Positions 48,120-58,335 of a stretch of DNA of 64,000 nt are shown piece by piece; positions within the stretch are counted from its first letter, which is position 1, and every line of letters starts with the position of its first letter. The translations under genes were made by a program, and so were the position numbers. Origin of the DNA: Microvelia longipes (taxonomy: Eukaryota; Arthropoda; Insecta; Hemiptera; Veliidae); NCBI GenBank assembly GCA_018340805.1, contig JACMZG010001870.1, positions 20,794,500 to 20,858,499 of the forward strand. Direction: 5' to 3'. The notes below the pieces were generated by a model, which saw nothing but the letters and a program-made list of their open reading frames with translations, did not search any database and was not told the DNA's origin.

Positions 48120-49007
48120 ATGACGACTCCGAGCGGTATTGACCTACTTAATTGTGTAGTTTGTGAGAAAGGCCTCTCTGGCCAAAATAAAGACATTATC
48201 TGTAAAAAGTGTGGCTTGGGTATCACTCTACTTGCACAGGACTGAGCAGAGCCGTAGCCAGCGCTCTGATTGAAGGTAAGACGCCCGGGCTTTCCTGGTC
48301 TTGCACCAAGTGCCAAGAGGGGTTAGACCTTTCTGTCATTGACAATTACGAGATGCTGATCTCGTCTGTCGTAACGAGGATGCTCGCCCTGGAAGGCGAG
48401 GTTAGAAGCCTAAAAAAGGCTATCAACAGTAAAGTAGTGAAGCCAGTTGAATCCAATCCCGCTTCTGACGAAGCTTTAGGTGAAAAACATGTTGTAGATG
48501 ATTCAAAAAATATTGATGAGGGACAGAAGTCACCCGACTCTGTCGAAGTTGACAACCCTGGCCCAGTGCCAGACGACGAAAATGACGAAAAAGATTCTAA
48601 CTTGAGCTACTCTAGTGCTGTAAAGAGTACAAAGGGTAAAGGAAATCCCCAAAAAGATAAGAAGGCTGAGGAAAATACCTCTAAAAACGGACAGAAAAGT
48701 ACCACACAACCGACTAAAAGACACAAGAGGACTACCACGATCTATGGAACTGGAGAATCAAAAATTGATTCGCTGTCGGGTGCTCCGAGGACGTGTTGGC
48801 TGTATGTGGGCCGAACTAACAAAGATACTACAAAGGAGATGGTATTGAGTTACCTAGAAAAGCAAAAATCCTTCACACAAGTTTGACTGTGAAAAACTTG
48901 AAAGTAAGAGTGTTTTACCGAGTTTTAAAATTGAAGCTCCGTATGAGCTAAAGGCCTCTCTTCTAGAACCTTCTTTCTGGCCGAAAAACATCAGGGTAAG
49001 ACCTTTT
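48120..49007 (+). pseudogene. LINE ORF1 with PHD-type zinc finger
   Basis: The ATG at 48120 follows the 5' leader. The first 60 residues form a PHD-like finger: CVVC, IICKKC, then GYHSTCTGLS and WSCTKC, i.e. C4-H-C3. One missing base near 48206 separates the first 29 codons from the rest. A coiled-coil-prone segment (TRMLALEGEVRSLKKAI), a long acidic and lysine-rich linker, and an RRM-like end (WLYVGRTNKDTTKEMVLSYL) follow. A second frame break lies near 48880, and the frame resumes to SFWPKNIRVRPF, where the hairpin-rich element begins. ORF1 proteins of this kind bind the LINE RNA. Confidence 0.75.
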
Positions 49008-49134
49008 TAGCGAATTTTCATAATGAAAATGACGCTTATGAGGTTGTTCGGATGACGGAAGTTGAGGGTGGGAGTGAGTGGAATCGGTTCCTATTGGCTT
49101 CCTGATAACAAAATATATGTCCGAAAAAAGTTTA

Positions 49135-49142
49135 TATATATA

Positions 49143-49204
<62 letters not shown>

Positions 49205-49209
49205 GTATG
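49135..49209. repeat. (TA)n array inside hairpin-rich element
   Basis: TA array with a few GTA steps; see the longer array in the sister copy. Confidence 0.95.
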
Positions 49210-49332
49210 TAAGAGTTTCTACCCTTTCGTATGGCGAACGATAACTCTCGAAGGCGTTCTCAAATTGAAACGAAACTTTGCAAATCGCGAGATGTTGAGG
49301 AGGTTACGAGGCCTATTGTTTATAAAAACATT

Positions 49333-49363
49333 ATGACGTCATCAACCAAAGTTATGACGTCAT
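49333..49363. promoter_or_regulatory. paired CRE palindromes (ATGACGTCAT twice)
   Basis: Two identical 10-bp palindromes, 11 bp apart, match the full CREB/ATF site TGACGTCA. The same pair occurs in the reverse copy (about 46007-46037) and one site in the short copy (29433-29442). They lie about 230 bp upstream of the TATA box. Their conservation between copies suggests they belong to the element; activity is untested. Confidence 0.6.
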
Positions 49364-49588
49364 GAAAAAAAAATTTTTTTGAAACTTAAAATGGCTTTAA
49401 AACAAGGTATCTAGTATTTAGGTAGACGGCTAGCTGAATCGATTAAGACCAATTTCAGCTCAATCGAACCATCACAAATGGCGCAATTGGTATACATATA
49501 TATATAATCTTGTATATATGTATACGTCTAGGTCAAAGACTCGTACGATATCTGTTGGGTTCAGTAGTGTTAGAGGGTGGGGATATAG

Positions 49589-49596
49589 TATAAAAG
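49589..49596 (+). promoter_or_regulatory. TATA box in hairpin-rich element
   Basis: TATAAAAG lies 25 bp before CATCATGG at 49619-49625, a good distance for a start site. The same box is present in the copy at 45001-46410. It is a candidate internal Pol II promoter. Confidence 0.45.
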
Positions 49597-49621
49597 AGAG
49601 ACATCTACCTCTTGCTCCATC

Positions 49622-49789
49622 ATGGTAAGCCTACTGTCCCAGAGAGACAGGGCAAAAATGGCTTCCACTGAACCACGCCGAGCTAAGCAGACCCGTAAAG
49701 AGGAAGAACATCGAAGTAGTCTTTATATGGTCGAAGTTATTCTAAAACGAATGCGACCAGTTTCAGCTCAATCGGACAATCCTAAGTGA
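49622..49789 (+). CDS. short 55-codon frame in hairpin-rich element
   Basis: The ATG sits 26 bp after the TATA box. The frame is basic (TEPRRAKQTRKEEEHRSS) and ends at a TGA at 49787. I do not recognise the product. The bases after the ATG (GTAAGC) would also serve as a 5' splice site. The segment may be captured host promoter and exon sequence, or a chance frame. It is also present in the reverse copy. Confidence 0.25.
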   Translation: MVSLLSQRDRAKMASTEPRRAKQTRKEEEHRSSLYMVEVILKRMRPVSAQSDNPK

Positions 49790-50249
49790 CGCAAACGGTA
49801 TTTTTATTTTAAATAATCATGAATATATTTTTTCAACCTTAAGATTTTACTCAAATAAACAATTTGTTTACAAAAAAAATTTGACATTTTTCTTTAAATT
49901 TCATAAACAATCATAAATGTAAGTAAGAGTTGAAGTTGTCTTTATATGGTCGAAGTCATTCTAAAACCATTGCGACCAGTTTCAGCTCAATCAGACAATC
50001 TTTAGTGACGGAAACGGTATTTTTATTTAAAAACAAAAATCATGAATAATATATTTTTGTTTATAATGTTTCTTAATTTTAATATTATAGCATACTATTA
50101 ATAATAGAGTATTAATAAAATCTCAATTAGTAAAAACAAGTTTGTGAGAAAGCTGTGTGGAGAGGCTGTGAAAATTCGCTAGATACATGGCAAAATGCCA
50201 TGTAACAAGAACAATAATGAAACAACACATAATACAAAACAACAACAAT

Positions 50250-50371
50250 GTGGCCGCAAAGCGGCCACAGGGAGGCCCCCGGGCCGCGAAGCGGCCCGGT
50301 GGGCCGACGCCGCGGAGCGGACGAGGCGCGAAGCGCCAAGGCCGCGTAGCGGCTACGGGCCGAAGGCCCGT
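50250..50371. repeat. cluster of six GC mini-hairpins with 3-nt loops
   Basis: In order: GTGGCCGC-AAA-GCGGCCAC (50250-50268), CGGGCCGC-GAA-GCGGCCCG (50280-50298), CCGC-GGA-GCGG (about 50310-50320), GGCGC-GAA-GCGCC (about 50325-50337), GCCGC-GTA-GCGGC (50341-50353) and GGGCC-GAA-GGCCC (50357-50369). Five loops are GNA. The d(GCGNAGC) core is known to form an unusually stable DNA mini-hairpin. The zone is over 75% G+C in an AT-rich region. Confidence 0.9.
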
Positions 50372-50374
50372 ATT

Positions 50375-53300
50375 TATTCAAGAGACGCTCTGCGGACTTC
50401 AAAACAAAATAAATACTCAAGAAAACAATTCAACACTATATAAGCAGACAACAATAGGTAATGTTAATAATGTTCTTGACAATTCTAATGTTAGAAGAAA
50501 TGAGGCTAACGAGAGCAAATTCTTTTTTGCCAATATTTTATCGGTGAGAGAAAAATTTGTTGAACTAGAATCTCTAGTGCATAATAATAAAGAAATAAAA
50601 GTAATTGGTTTAGCAGAAACCTGGCTCAAGTCCAGTCAAGTAGAGATGTATCAGCTAGCTGATTTTTATATTTCCTCAAATTTTTGTAGAGAGGATAATA
50701 CCAGAGGAGGAGGAGTTCTAATATATACTCACAAGGACTTGGGTCAGCCAACTGTCATTAGCCAAATAAACCAACTATCTATTCCTTTCGTATGTGAATT
50801 AGCAGCTGTGAAGGTCGGTAACTGCGTTTATATCACTGTTTATCGAACGCCTGAACGAGACTTTCCAACCTTTCTCGAAATTCTCTACGAAGCAGTAAAC
50901 ATAGCATATAAGAAAGGAAATAACATCATAGTCGCTGGAGATTTCAATATTGACTTGTTAAACCAAACGAATAAAGATACACTAGCTTTGCTCGATTTAA
51001 TGAAATCATTTGGTCTTCAAAACAAACTTTAAAGACGTCACAAGGCCTAGGAGTAACAAATGTCTCGATAACATCTTTTCTTCTTGGGAAGGAAACTGTG
51101 AAATTCATCCTTACAGCTTCTCTGATCATCAAAGTTTATGGATCAGCACTCAAAATAAAACCAAGAAGAAAAGACAAAAAAAGGTTATCCGCACTAGACC
51201 CATTGACGGGACGAAATTAAAGTTGTTTGAGGACAAATTGAAATCACTAAATCTGCAACCATCATCTTTCGTAGAATGTGAGAGAAAAGTTGGTCTGAGT
51301 TCATTAATATTATAGAATTATGTTTTCCTATAGTGGAAACAACTGCCAAACCCAGAAAGAAAAACTTTACTTTTTTAATGAGGAATTAAAGCAAATGAGA
51401 GAAAAACTCAATACATATAACTCATTCAGTAAAGATTTTCAATCTGGTTGCTGGAAAATAAAAGAACACAACTTAGAAACGCTTATAGAAAGGCTCTAAA
51501 AACATGTAAAAAGAAAAAATATATAGAATATGTAAATAATAATGTAAATAATCCTTCAGCAATTTGGAATATGGTTAAACAAGAAGGTGGTTTGGAGGCA
51601 AAACAAGTAGAAATAGATTTAAAGCCAAATGAGATTAACAAACATTTTGCTACTATTGCAGATAAGCTTCATGCTAACCTGGCCAAGCCATCTAACTCTA
51701 CTCCTAGACAGCATCTACAACCACCTCCTTGTCAAACCAAATCCTTCTATCTTAATTACACAGACAGTGAGGAAGTTAAAAAGATTACATCCTTGTTAAA
51801 GAATTCAAATAGTTTTGACATTTATTACTTTAGTAATAATTTTATAAAAAAAATTATCTCTTATATAAGTCCATATTTAAGTCATCTAATTAATAACTGT
51901 ATCTTCCTAGGTTATTTCCTTCTTGTCTTAAAGTCAGTAGAGTCATACCAATATATAAAAAAGGTCCTGTGAGTGATCTTAACAATTTTCGGCCCATATC
52001 TATTGTTCCAATCTTTTCAAAAATATTCGAAAGAATCATAAAAAATAGACTTTTAAAATTTTTAAACAAAAATAACTTTTTCATGACCAACAGTTTGGAT
52101 TCAGAGCGAATCGCTCTACTTATAAGGCACTTCAAACAATAGCAGAAGACATTTATGACGCTTTCGAAAACAAAGAAAAATTGCTTGCTCTATCGTGTGA
52201 CATTTCAAAAGCCTTTGACTGCATTCATTTTCAGACGTTGAAACTTAAGCTGCTGAGTTGTGGGATAAGGGGTCTCCCTCTGGAGCTCATTATGTCATAT
52301 CTCACTAAAAGGATTCAACAGGTACACGTTAACGGAAAACTATCTGACGCGAGAGAATTACAGTATGGAGTTCCTCAAGGATCTGTTCTAGGCCCCATTC
52401 TTTTTCTTATCTACTGTAATGATCTTCCTGACTTCAGCCATAGGTGCATTAGATTTGCAGACGATACAACGTATTTAATCAAGAACGCCAATAGACAGAC
52501 TCTATTGAATCAGAAAGATGTAGTTATAAGTAGAGCTAAAGACTGGTTTTCAACCAATTCACTGACACTTAATGATGAGAAGGTCAAGTGTTGATATTTT
52601 CGCTGAAATCGCCAGATAGAGAGAATTCGCTGAAGCTCCTTGGAGTTACTCTGGATTCTCTACTCACCTGGGAGAAGCATACTTCTCAACTGGCAAAGAA
52701 GCTATCATCAGTTCTCTTCCTACTCAGGAAATTATCAGAAGTATTGGATGTAAAAACCATGATATCAGTGTACTACGCCTACTTCTTTTCAAGAATGTCT
52801 TATTGTGCTGCCTTGTGGGGAATCAGTGCCAGTGCTTTAAATATTTTTNTACATATAACTCATTCAGTAAAGATTTTCAATCTGGTTGGCTGGAAAATAA
52901 AGAACACAACTTAGAAACGCTTATAGAAAGGCTCTAAAAACATGTAAAAAAAAAAATATATAGAATATGTAAATAATAATGTAAATAATCCTTCAGCAAT
53001 TTGGAATATGGTTAAACAAGAAGGTGGTTTGGAGGCAAAACAAGTAGAAATAGATTTAAAGCCAAATGAGATTAACAAACATTTTGCACTATTGCAGATA
53101 AGCTTCATGCTAACCTGGCCAAGCCATCTAACTCTACTCCTAGACAGCATCTACAACCACCTCCTTGTCAAAACCAAATCCTTCTATCTTAATTACACAG
53201 ACAGTGAGGAAGTTAAAAGATTACATCCTTGTTAAAGAATTCAAATAGTTTTGACATTTATTACTTTAGTAATAATTTTATTAAAAAAATTATCTCTTAT

Positions 53301-54667
53301 ATAAGTCCATATTTAAGTCATCTAATTAATAACTGTATCTTCCTAGGTTATTTCCTTCTTGTCTTAAAGTCAGTAGAGTCATACCAATATATAAAAAAGG
53401 TCCTGTGAGTGATCTTAACAATTTCGGCCCATATCTATTGTTCCAATCTTTCAAAAATATTCGAAAGAATCATAAAAAATAGACTTTTAAAATTTTTAAA
53501 CAAAAATAACTTTTTTCATGACCAAACAGTTTGGATTCAGAGCGAATCGCTCTACTTATAAGGCACTCAAAACAATAGCAGAAGACATTTATGACGCTTT
53601 CGAAAACAAAGAAGAATTGCTTGCTCTATCGTGTGACATTTCAAAAGCCTTTGACTGCATTCATTTTCAGACGTTGAAACTTAAGCTGCTGAGTTGTGGG
53701 ATAAGGGGTCTCCCTCTGGAGCTCATTATGTCATATCTCACTAAAAGGATTCAACAGGTACACGTTAACGAAAACTATCTGACGCGAGAGAATTACAGTA
53801 TGGAGTTCCTCAAGGATCTGTTCTAGGCCCCATTCTTTTTCTTATCTACTGTAATGATCTTCCTGACTTCAGCCATAGGTGCATTAGATTTGCAGACGAT
53901 ACAACGTATTTAATCAAGAACGCCAATAGACAGACTCTATTGAATCAGAAAGATGTAGTTATAAGTAAGCTAAAGACTGGTTTTCAACCAATTCACTGAC
54001 ACTTAATGATGAGAAGAGTCAAGTGTTGATATTTTCGCTGAAATCGCCAGATAGAGAGAATTCGCTGAAGCTCCTTGGAGTTACTCTGGATTCTCTACTC
54101 ACCTGGGAGAAACATACTTCTCAACTGTCAAAGAAGCTATCATCAGTTCTCTTCCTACTCAGGAAATTATCAGAAGTATTGGATGTAAAAACCATGATAT
54201 CAATGTACTACGCCTACTTCTTTTCAAGAATGTCTTATTGTGCTGCCTTGTGGGAATCAGTGCCAGTGCTTTAAATATTTTTCTACTCCAAAAAAAGGCC
54301 CTGCGTATAATTTTTAAATTACAATATTCTGAATCGTGTAAGCCCTATTTTAAGAAATTCTCTCTGATGACTCTACCATCTTTTGTTATTTATAACTTGC
54401 TTTTATTTCTTCACTCGGAAAGTAACCACCATAGAAATATTGATAATTCATAACTATACTAGATATAACCATATGCTAATAGTACCTCACTGTAGACTTC
54501 ATAAAACTTTTAATTCGCCTAAAATAGTTGCCATTAAAATTTATAATTGCCTGAAGCCTAAAACTCAAAACTTAGAGTTAACAGCATTCGCTAAGCAAAT
54601 AAAAACATATTTGATTACGGAAGCTTTTTATTCTATAAACGATTTTATAAATAATTGTTCTTTGTAA
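50375..54667 (+). pseudogene. LINE ORF2: endonuclease and reverse transcriptase
   Basis: The endonuclease runs from about 50510 to 51145. Its motifs are ANILSVREKFVELE, IGLAETWL (catalytic Glu), RGGGVLIYTHKD, IVAGDFNIDLL (GDFN) and, after a frame break near 51030, FSDHQSLW (catalytic His). The RT follows with LALSCDISKAFDCIHFQTLK (motif A Asp, 52180), YGVPQGSVLGPILFLIYCND (motif B), RCIRFADDTTYLI (motif C, FADD) and the thumb (SLKLLGVTLDSLLTWEKHTS). The stretch 51412-52848 is repeated at 52850-54282 around an N. The protein then finishes at 54665. An intact ORF2 nicks DNA and primes reverse transcription there. Many single-base breaks prevent a full product as printed. Confidence 0.82.
51412..54282. 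repeat. 1.43-kb tandem duplication across an N, probable assembly artefact
   Basis: Copy A 51412-52848 and copy B 52850-54282 are the same ORF2 segment, joined at a single N (52849). I count about 19 differences, most of them single-base changes in homopolymer length. Copy A ends and copy B begins exactly at the N. This is the pattern of two overlapping contig ends placed side by side without merging. Confidence 0.88.
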
Positions 54668-54745
54668 TTAAGTTAAGATTTGACTCAGAGACACACAATT
54701 GTAATTTTTTTGTAATTTTATGTATTTGTATTAACTCTTAGAAAA

Positions 54746-54776
<31 letters not shown>

Positions 54777-54835
54777 AGAAGTACGCTCTATTATTTGCAC
54801 TAGTTTAAAGCTTAGTTACTTATCTTTAAGCTTAG

Positions 54836-55013
54836 TCAGTTATCTTTAAGTTTAGCGAGAAGCCACTAAGCAGAATTGAAAAACCCAGATGCCAATTTTG
54901 TACACAAAGAAATAATAAAAGGAAAGGATCTCCTATAAGCTTAGAACACGAGGGTACTTGTACAAAAGACTTCAAAGTCGCAGTGCAAAAGGTTTTACAC
55001 CTACCTCACAATT
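54836..55013 (+). pseudogene. open frame with C2HC-like motif, unrecognised
   Basis: An open stretch of 58 codons without an ATG lies just past the LINE and ends at TAA 55011-55013. It reads as a plausible protein end: EKPLSRIEKPRCQFCTQRNN and then an SLEHEGTC segment, giving C-x2-C-x15-H-x4-C, a zinc-binding spacing. I do not recognise the family. It could be the tail of a transposase or gag gene into which the LINE inserted. Confidence 0.35.
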
Positions 55014-55178
55014 AATAATAATAATACAATATTTACTGCACACTCCACGCGAAATCGCCGACACAATAAGAACAATAATAAAAATATAAGAATAAGAAGA
55101 AAAATAAAAAAAAATAAGAAAAATAAAACTAATACTTATATACTTCCCACAGGAATGTGTTAGTAGGTACTTAGTTTA
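55014..55178. other. A-rich stretch
   Basis: AATAATAA- and AAGAAAAATAAAA-rich DNA between the two LINE remnants. Confidence 0.5.
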
Positions 55179-55850
55179 TTAAGTTATTGATAAAAACAGG
55201 GTACAGGGTACTTCGAAACTTTTTTTCACCAAATGTATAGACACGTCTGTATGTATTTGTATGAATGATACTGCATGTATGTACAAAGATCTATTGACAG
55301 ATCTTTTTCTTTGATTAGTTCTAGGATTTACTTGGACACAAGTCCTCATTAGGGTCTTCAACTCTGTTAAGGTAGCATTTCCAAAGGACATAAATCTCTT
55401 GTAAGCAAGAGCTACACATTTAAATATGATGTGTGTAGCTGATTCAGAGGACTGCCCACAAAGTCTACAAACTGGTTCTTCTAATTATCTGCCTATGAAG
55501 TTAATATTTTTGCGTATATGACAGCGATCAGTTATCAAGCTAGGCACTAGATTTAGGTTTTTCTTGTTTAATTTTATAAGAAGTACTGTGCCTTAAGCTA
55601 GGAGTATTGTTGAAGTCTAGCCGATGATTGGTTGATAGCCATTCTCTGATTGGCCAAGAGTAGCTTAAGTTTTCGAAATTTCAATAACTGGTTGGAGGGG
55701 TAAGTACCGTCTACTTCTTTATGCCCAGGAACCCATCTAACTCATAAAGTGCTGTTAATAGCTAATTTTGTAAGGTCCTGCAAACAATCCCATACCAGTT
55801 TAGAATATACCACTAAGAGATTAAAGTACATACTCACCCTAAATGTACAC
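55179..55850 (-). pseudogene. LINE ORF2 tail with RNase H, degraded
   Basis: On the minus strand, frame pieces give the RNase H end (SKLVWDCLQDLTKL, then WVPGHKEVDG at about 55722-55745). Further on is the cysteine-rich tail PVCRLCGQSSESATHIIFKC (about 55410-55475), running into RFMSFGNATLTELKTLM down to 55179. This order, RNase H then a CCHC-type tail, is that of I/R1/LOA-type LINEs, not of the Jockey-like LINE next to it. Several stops and shifts interrupt it; the RT itself is absent. Confidence 0.7.
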
Positions 55851-56029
55851 AGATGCTTGAGGACAGTTCTTGATCGAGAATACTTTTGCTTAGAAGACTG
55901 AGACATGCTTACGGGGGAAAATTCTTCTTTTCAGAGAGAAGAACGTACGCACCTACACCTGACCCCTCAGAAAGCCTTAAAACATCTGAAACAAATAATT
56001 TATATACTTTTACTTACAACTTTAAAATT

Positions 56030-56720
56030 AATTAGCTCGTCCTTAAAATGTTGTAAAAACTCGCTACGCCCAACCTCAGTATAAAAATAGTGATCTTAAG
56101 GCGTAGCGACTCGCCTCAGTCGTCCAAGAATGTCATGATTACTTGAACCATAAGATGGTATTGCTTCACAAATTAGTTAGGTAACCAAATATAATTTTCA
56201 ATCAAATCAATAAATATAATCGCCAATAATTTACAAACTAAAAGTTAAATATCTTTAACATTTTTGCTACTAATTCCTTATGTTTTCCTCTATATAACGG
56301 ATACGACGTACGTTGAAAAACAGTACAAACTTTTAAGGTATAGGCCGTCAAAATTCAAAAAATCAAATTTTTTGAAGTAAGGGAAATTTATTGGACCGAT
56401 CACCACATAGATGTATATTTTTGTCTAATCCAAACTCGAGCTATCAATTCTTCGATTTTTAAAGATTTTTGATGATTCGATTACGATCTAAAAAAACGTA
56501 ACTTCCAGGCAGCACGACTAAACCTTAAGTTTGTTTTTTGTGCCAAGATTAAGCTTTATAGTATAAACACATCGGGTTTTATGCGTTGCACAGATACACA
56601 CACAGTATGATGAAAATCAGTGATAATCAGTATGATAAAAATACCTGAAACGAATAATTATGATGAAACTTTGGTTTCAGTTTTTCAGGGTGAACACAAT
56701 AGAAAAAGTAAAAATTTGCG
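56030..56720 (+). mobile_element. TA-target MITE family, diverged copy
   Basis: It has AGCTCGTCCTTAAAATGT, ACTCGCTACGCCCAACCTCA, GAATGTCATGATTACTTG, then far downstream CGGGTTTTATGCGTTGCACA, an AC run, ACCTGAAACGAATAATTATG and AACACAATAGAAAAAGTA. The order matches the 26-kb copy. Confidence 0.5.
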
Positions 56721-56729
56721 AACATTTTT

Positions 56730-57837
56730 TAATTATTACATTTCAATGAAAACAGAAAGTTAATAATGGTTCTGTAGTAAAATAGATTCTGCCTGCTTTA
56801 TTATAGATGCAGGGAAAAAGATAAATTACTATTACCAAATAAAGATTCAATAAAATAAAATTTTCACAGCATGAAGCGGAGCAGTAGAGGTAACTAAACG
56901 AGTGTCAGGAAGATGGTTATTGGTCATATGCCTTCAATAAGTAAATCATAAAAATGATTCGGAAAGAAGAATAATAAGAATAATACTAGCTCAGAGCCTA
57001 AAGGCTCATCAGGAATAACCTCTGTGGGAACAACCACAGGTGGAAGAGACAACTACCACCCAATCAAAAGTGGGTGATAATTTGATTAAACCTTATATAA
57101 AGCTAAGAGCGTAACCTAAGAAGAGAACCCAAGACCACCTAGGTGTCTTACTTAAGCTTACTTTAGACTTAAATTAATGTCAAAGATACATACGGTAATC
57201 TCACTCCAGCTATATATTCTAAAGCATTACATAAGTTACACAACACAACTTAATCTTTGTCAATAAATACACATGTCTGGGTAAATGAGAGAAACATGCA
57301 CTTGTTTACTTTAAGAATGTAAAGAAACAAATGAAAGTATCACTTAAAGAAGAAGATACTTATAATGTCAAGGACTTGAAGTAGAATGAAAGTTCAAGCA
57401 CTCTGTCCTTACAAAAAGATGGAAAGAAGCTAAGTGTAAATATGCATATTAGTTATATTAATTTTTTAGGGCAATTTAGTAACTTTTTTTTCAATCATCC
57501 ATTTCACTACAAATCTGACACAACTCTTCATTTTAAATTCAGTTAAATTGTGGGCGTCTGTATAGTACAGCCGTATTTCTACGGCTGGAAGTTAAGCGAA
57601 TTATAGAAGGGTAACATTTCAGGCTCTTCATATGCGGAGAGAGGGGGGTCATAAAAAAGTCTATGTTAACGTTCAAAGCAAACCCCTAATGGCCTATCCT
57701 TTTACATGGGGATTTTCAAATAAACTGTTCTTTATTGTTTTTGTAATAATAAAGGGTCATTTTCTGGTGAAATTCACTTGAAAAAATAAAAGAATTTAAA
57801 AAAAAATCGACCCACCCTAATACATATTCATATTAAG
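56730..57837. other. AT-rich non-coding DNA
   Basis: No supported gene. A GCCGTATTTCTACGGC hairpin lies at about 57570-57586. Confidence 0.5.
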
Positions 57838-58065
57838 CTTACTAGGCACCATTTTTAACTGTTGAATTTTTGGCCTATTGTGGTTCGCACCTCCTAACCT
57901 AGTATGCGGGAACCATCCGGAATGCTTTTTTTTGCTTACTATTAGAATAAATTAATACTAAGCTTGCCTTACACACTATTTGACAGTTGAGTAAATCAAG
58001 ACTTAGCAATACCCATTAAGGATCATGCTGCTCACCTTGTATGCGTGAACCACCAGAAGGGAATT
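57838..58065 (+). repeat. dispersed repeat shared with 4190-4300
   Basis: AACTGTTGAATTTTTGGCC, then GTGGTTCGCACCTCC and CTAGTATGCGGGAACCATC repeat the 4.2-kb block. A weaker third match, CTTGTATGCGTGAACCACC, is at 58036-58054. Confidence 0.55.
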
Positions 58066-58111
58066 TTATTTTACAATTGGATTATATACTAATTTAACAC
58101 ACACACACACA

Positions 58112-58167
58112 TATGTGTATATATATATAATATATATATATATATTATATATATATATATATATAAT
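58112..58167. repeat. (TA)n array
   Basis: AC run grading into an interrupted TA array. Confidence 0.9.
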
Positions 58168-58174
58168 ATGTAAT

Positions 58175-58335
58175 CTATGTAAGTAAGTAATAATGTTTAA
58201 ATAAAAGGTTCATTCATTCATCTAAATAATCCTGATTCTTTATAAATCAGGGATGCGAACCCCCGACCTCTGTAGTGTCAAAGTCAATAAAAATACTGAC
58301 GCTTTAATGACCTCGACCACGAGGGCGGCTGGCGA
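58175..58335 (-). mobile_element. short tRNA-derived SINE-like element
   Basis: On the minus strand a head with GTGGTCGAGGTCATTAAAGCG (A-box-like) and GGGGTTCGCATCCCTGA (B box at 58251-58261) is followed by a body of about 60 bp. It ends in a TTACTTACTTACAT tail (58177-58190). The head resembles serine- or leucine-type tRNAs with a long spacer. It is too decayed to be a working tRNA gene. Confidence 0.5.

Larger units (their letters stand above)
49008..50374 (+). mobile_element. hairpin-rich (HINE-like) element, 1.37-kb copy in the LINE
   Basis: From left to right: TAGCGAATTTTCAT with its own inverted partner ATGAAAATGACGCT (a terminal hairpin), CTTATGAGGTTG, and a (TA)n array at 49135-49209. 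Next come two perfect ATGACGTCAT sites (49333-49342 and 49354-49363), TATAAAAG at 49589-49596, a 55-codon frame, and three GATTGAGCTGAAA-type repeats (in reverse). Subterminal GAAAATTCGCTA follows at 50170-50181, then TGGCAAAATGCCA and a run of six GC mini-hairpins ending GGGCCGAAGGCCC GTATTT. The LINE frame resumes right after (FIQETLCGLQNK). A subterminal inverted repeat, a 3' hairpin and a T-rich target fit the Helentron/HINE pattern; this is inference. Confidence 0.8.
47950..54776 (+). mobile_element. Jockey/CR1-like LINE, interrupted and partly duplicated
   Basis: It starts TCAGTAGTGATTCAGCTG after AGAAGT and ends with an (AAAT)n tail followed by AGAAGT (47944-47949 and 54777-54782), a 6-bp target duplication. 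ORF1 has a PHD-type zinc finger; ORF2 has an endonuclease and a reverse transcriptase. A hairpin-rich element (49008-50374) sits at the end of ORF1. A 1.43-kb piece of ORF2 is present twice around a single N at 52849. Removing both gives about 4.0 kb, normal for this LINE group. Many single-base frame breaks occur. Confidence 0.85.

Noticed and set aside
51412..54282. Genuine tandem duplication of LINE ORF2
   Set aside because: Both copies meet exactly at the N and differ mainly by homopolymer indels, which fits an assembly overlap better than biology.
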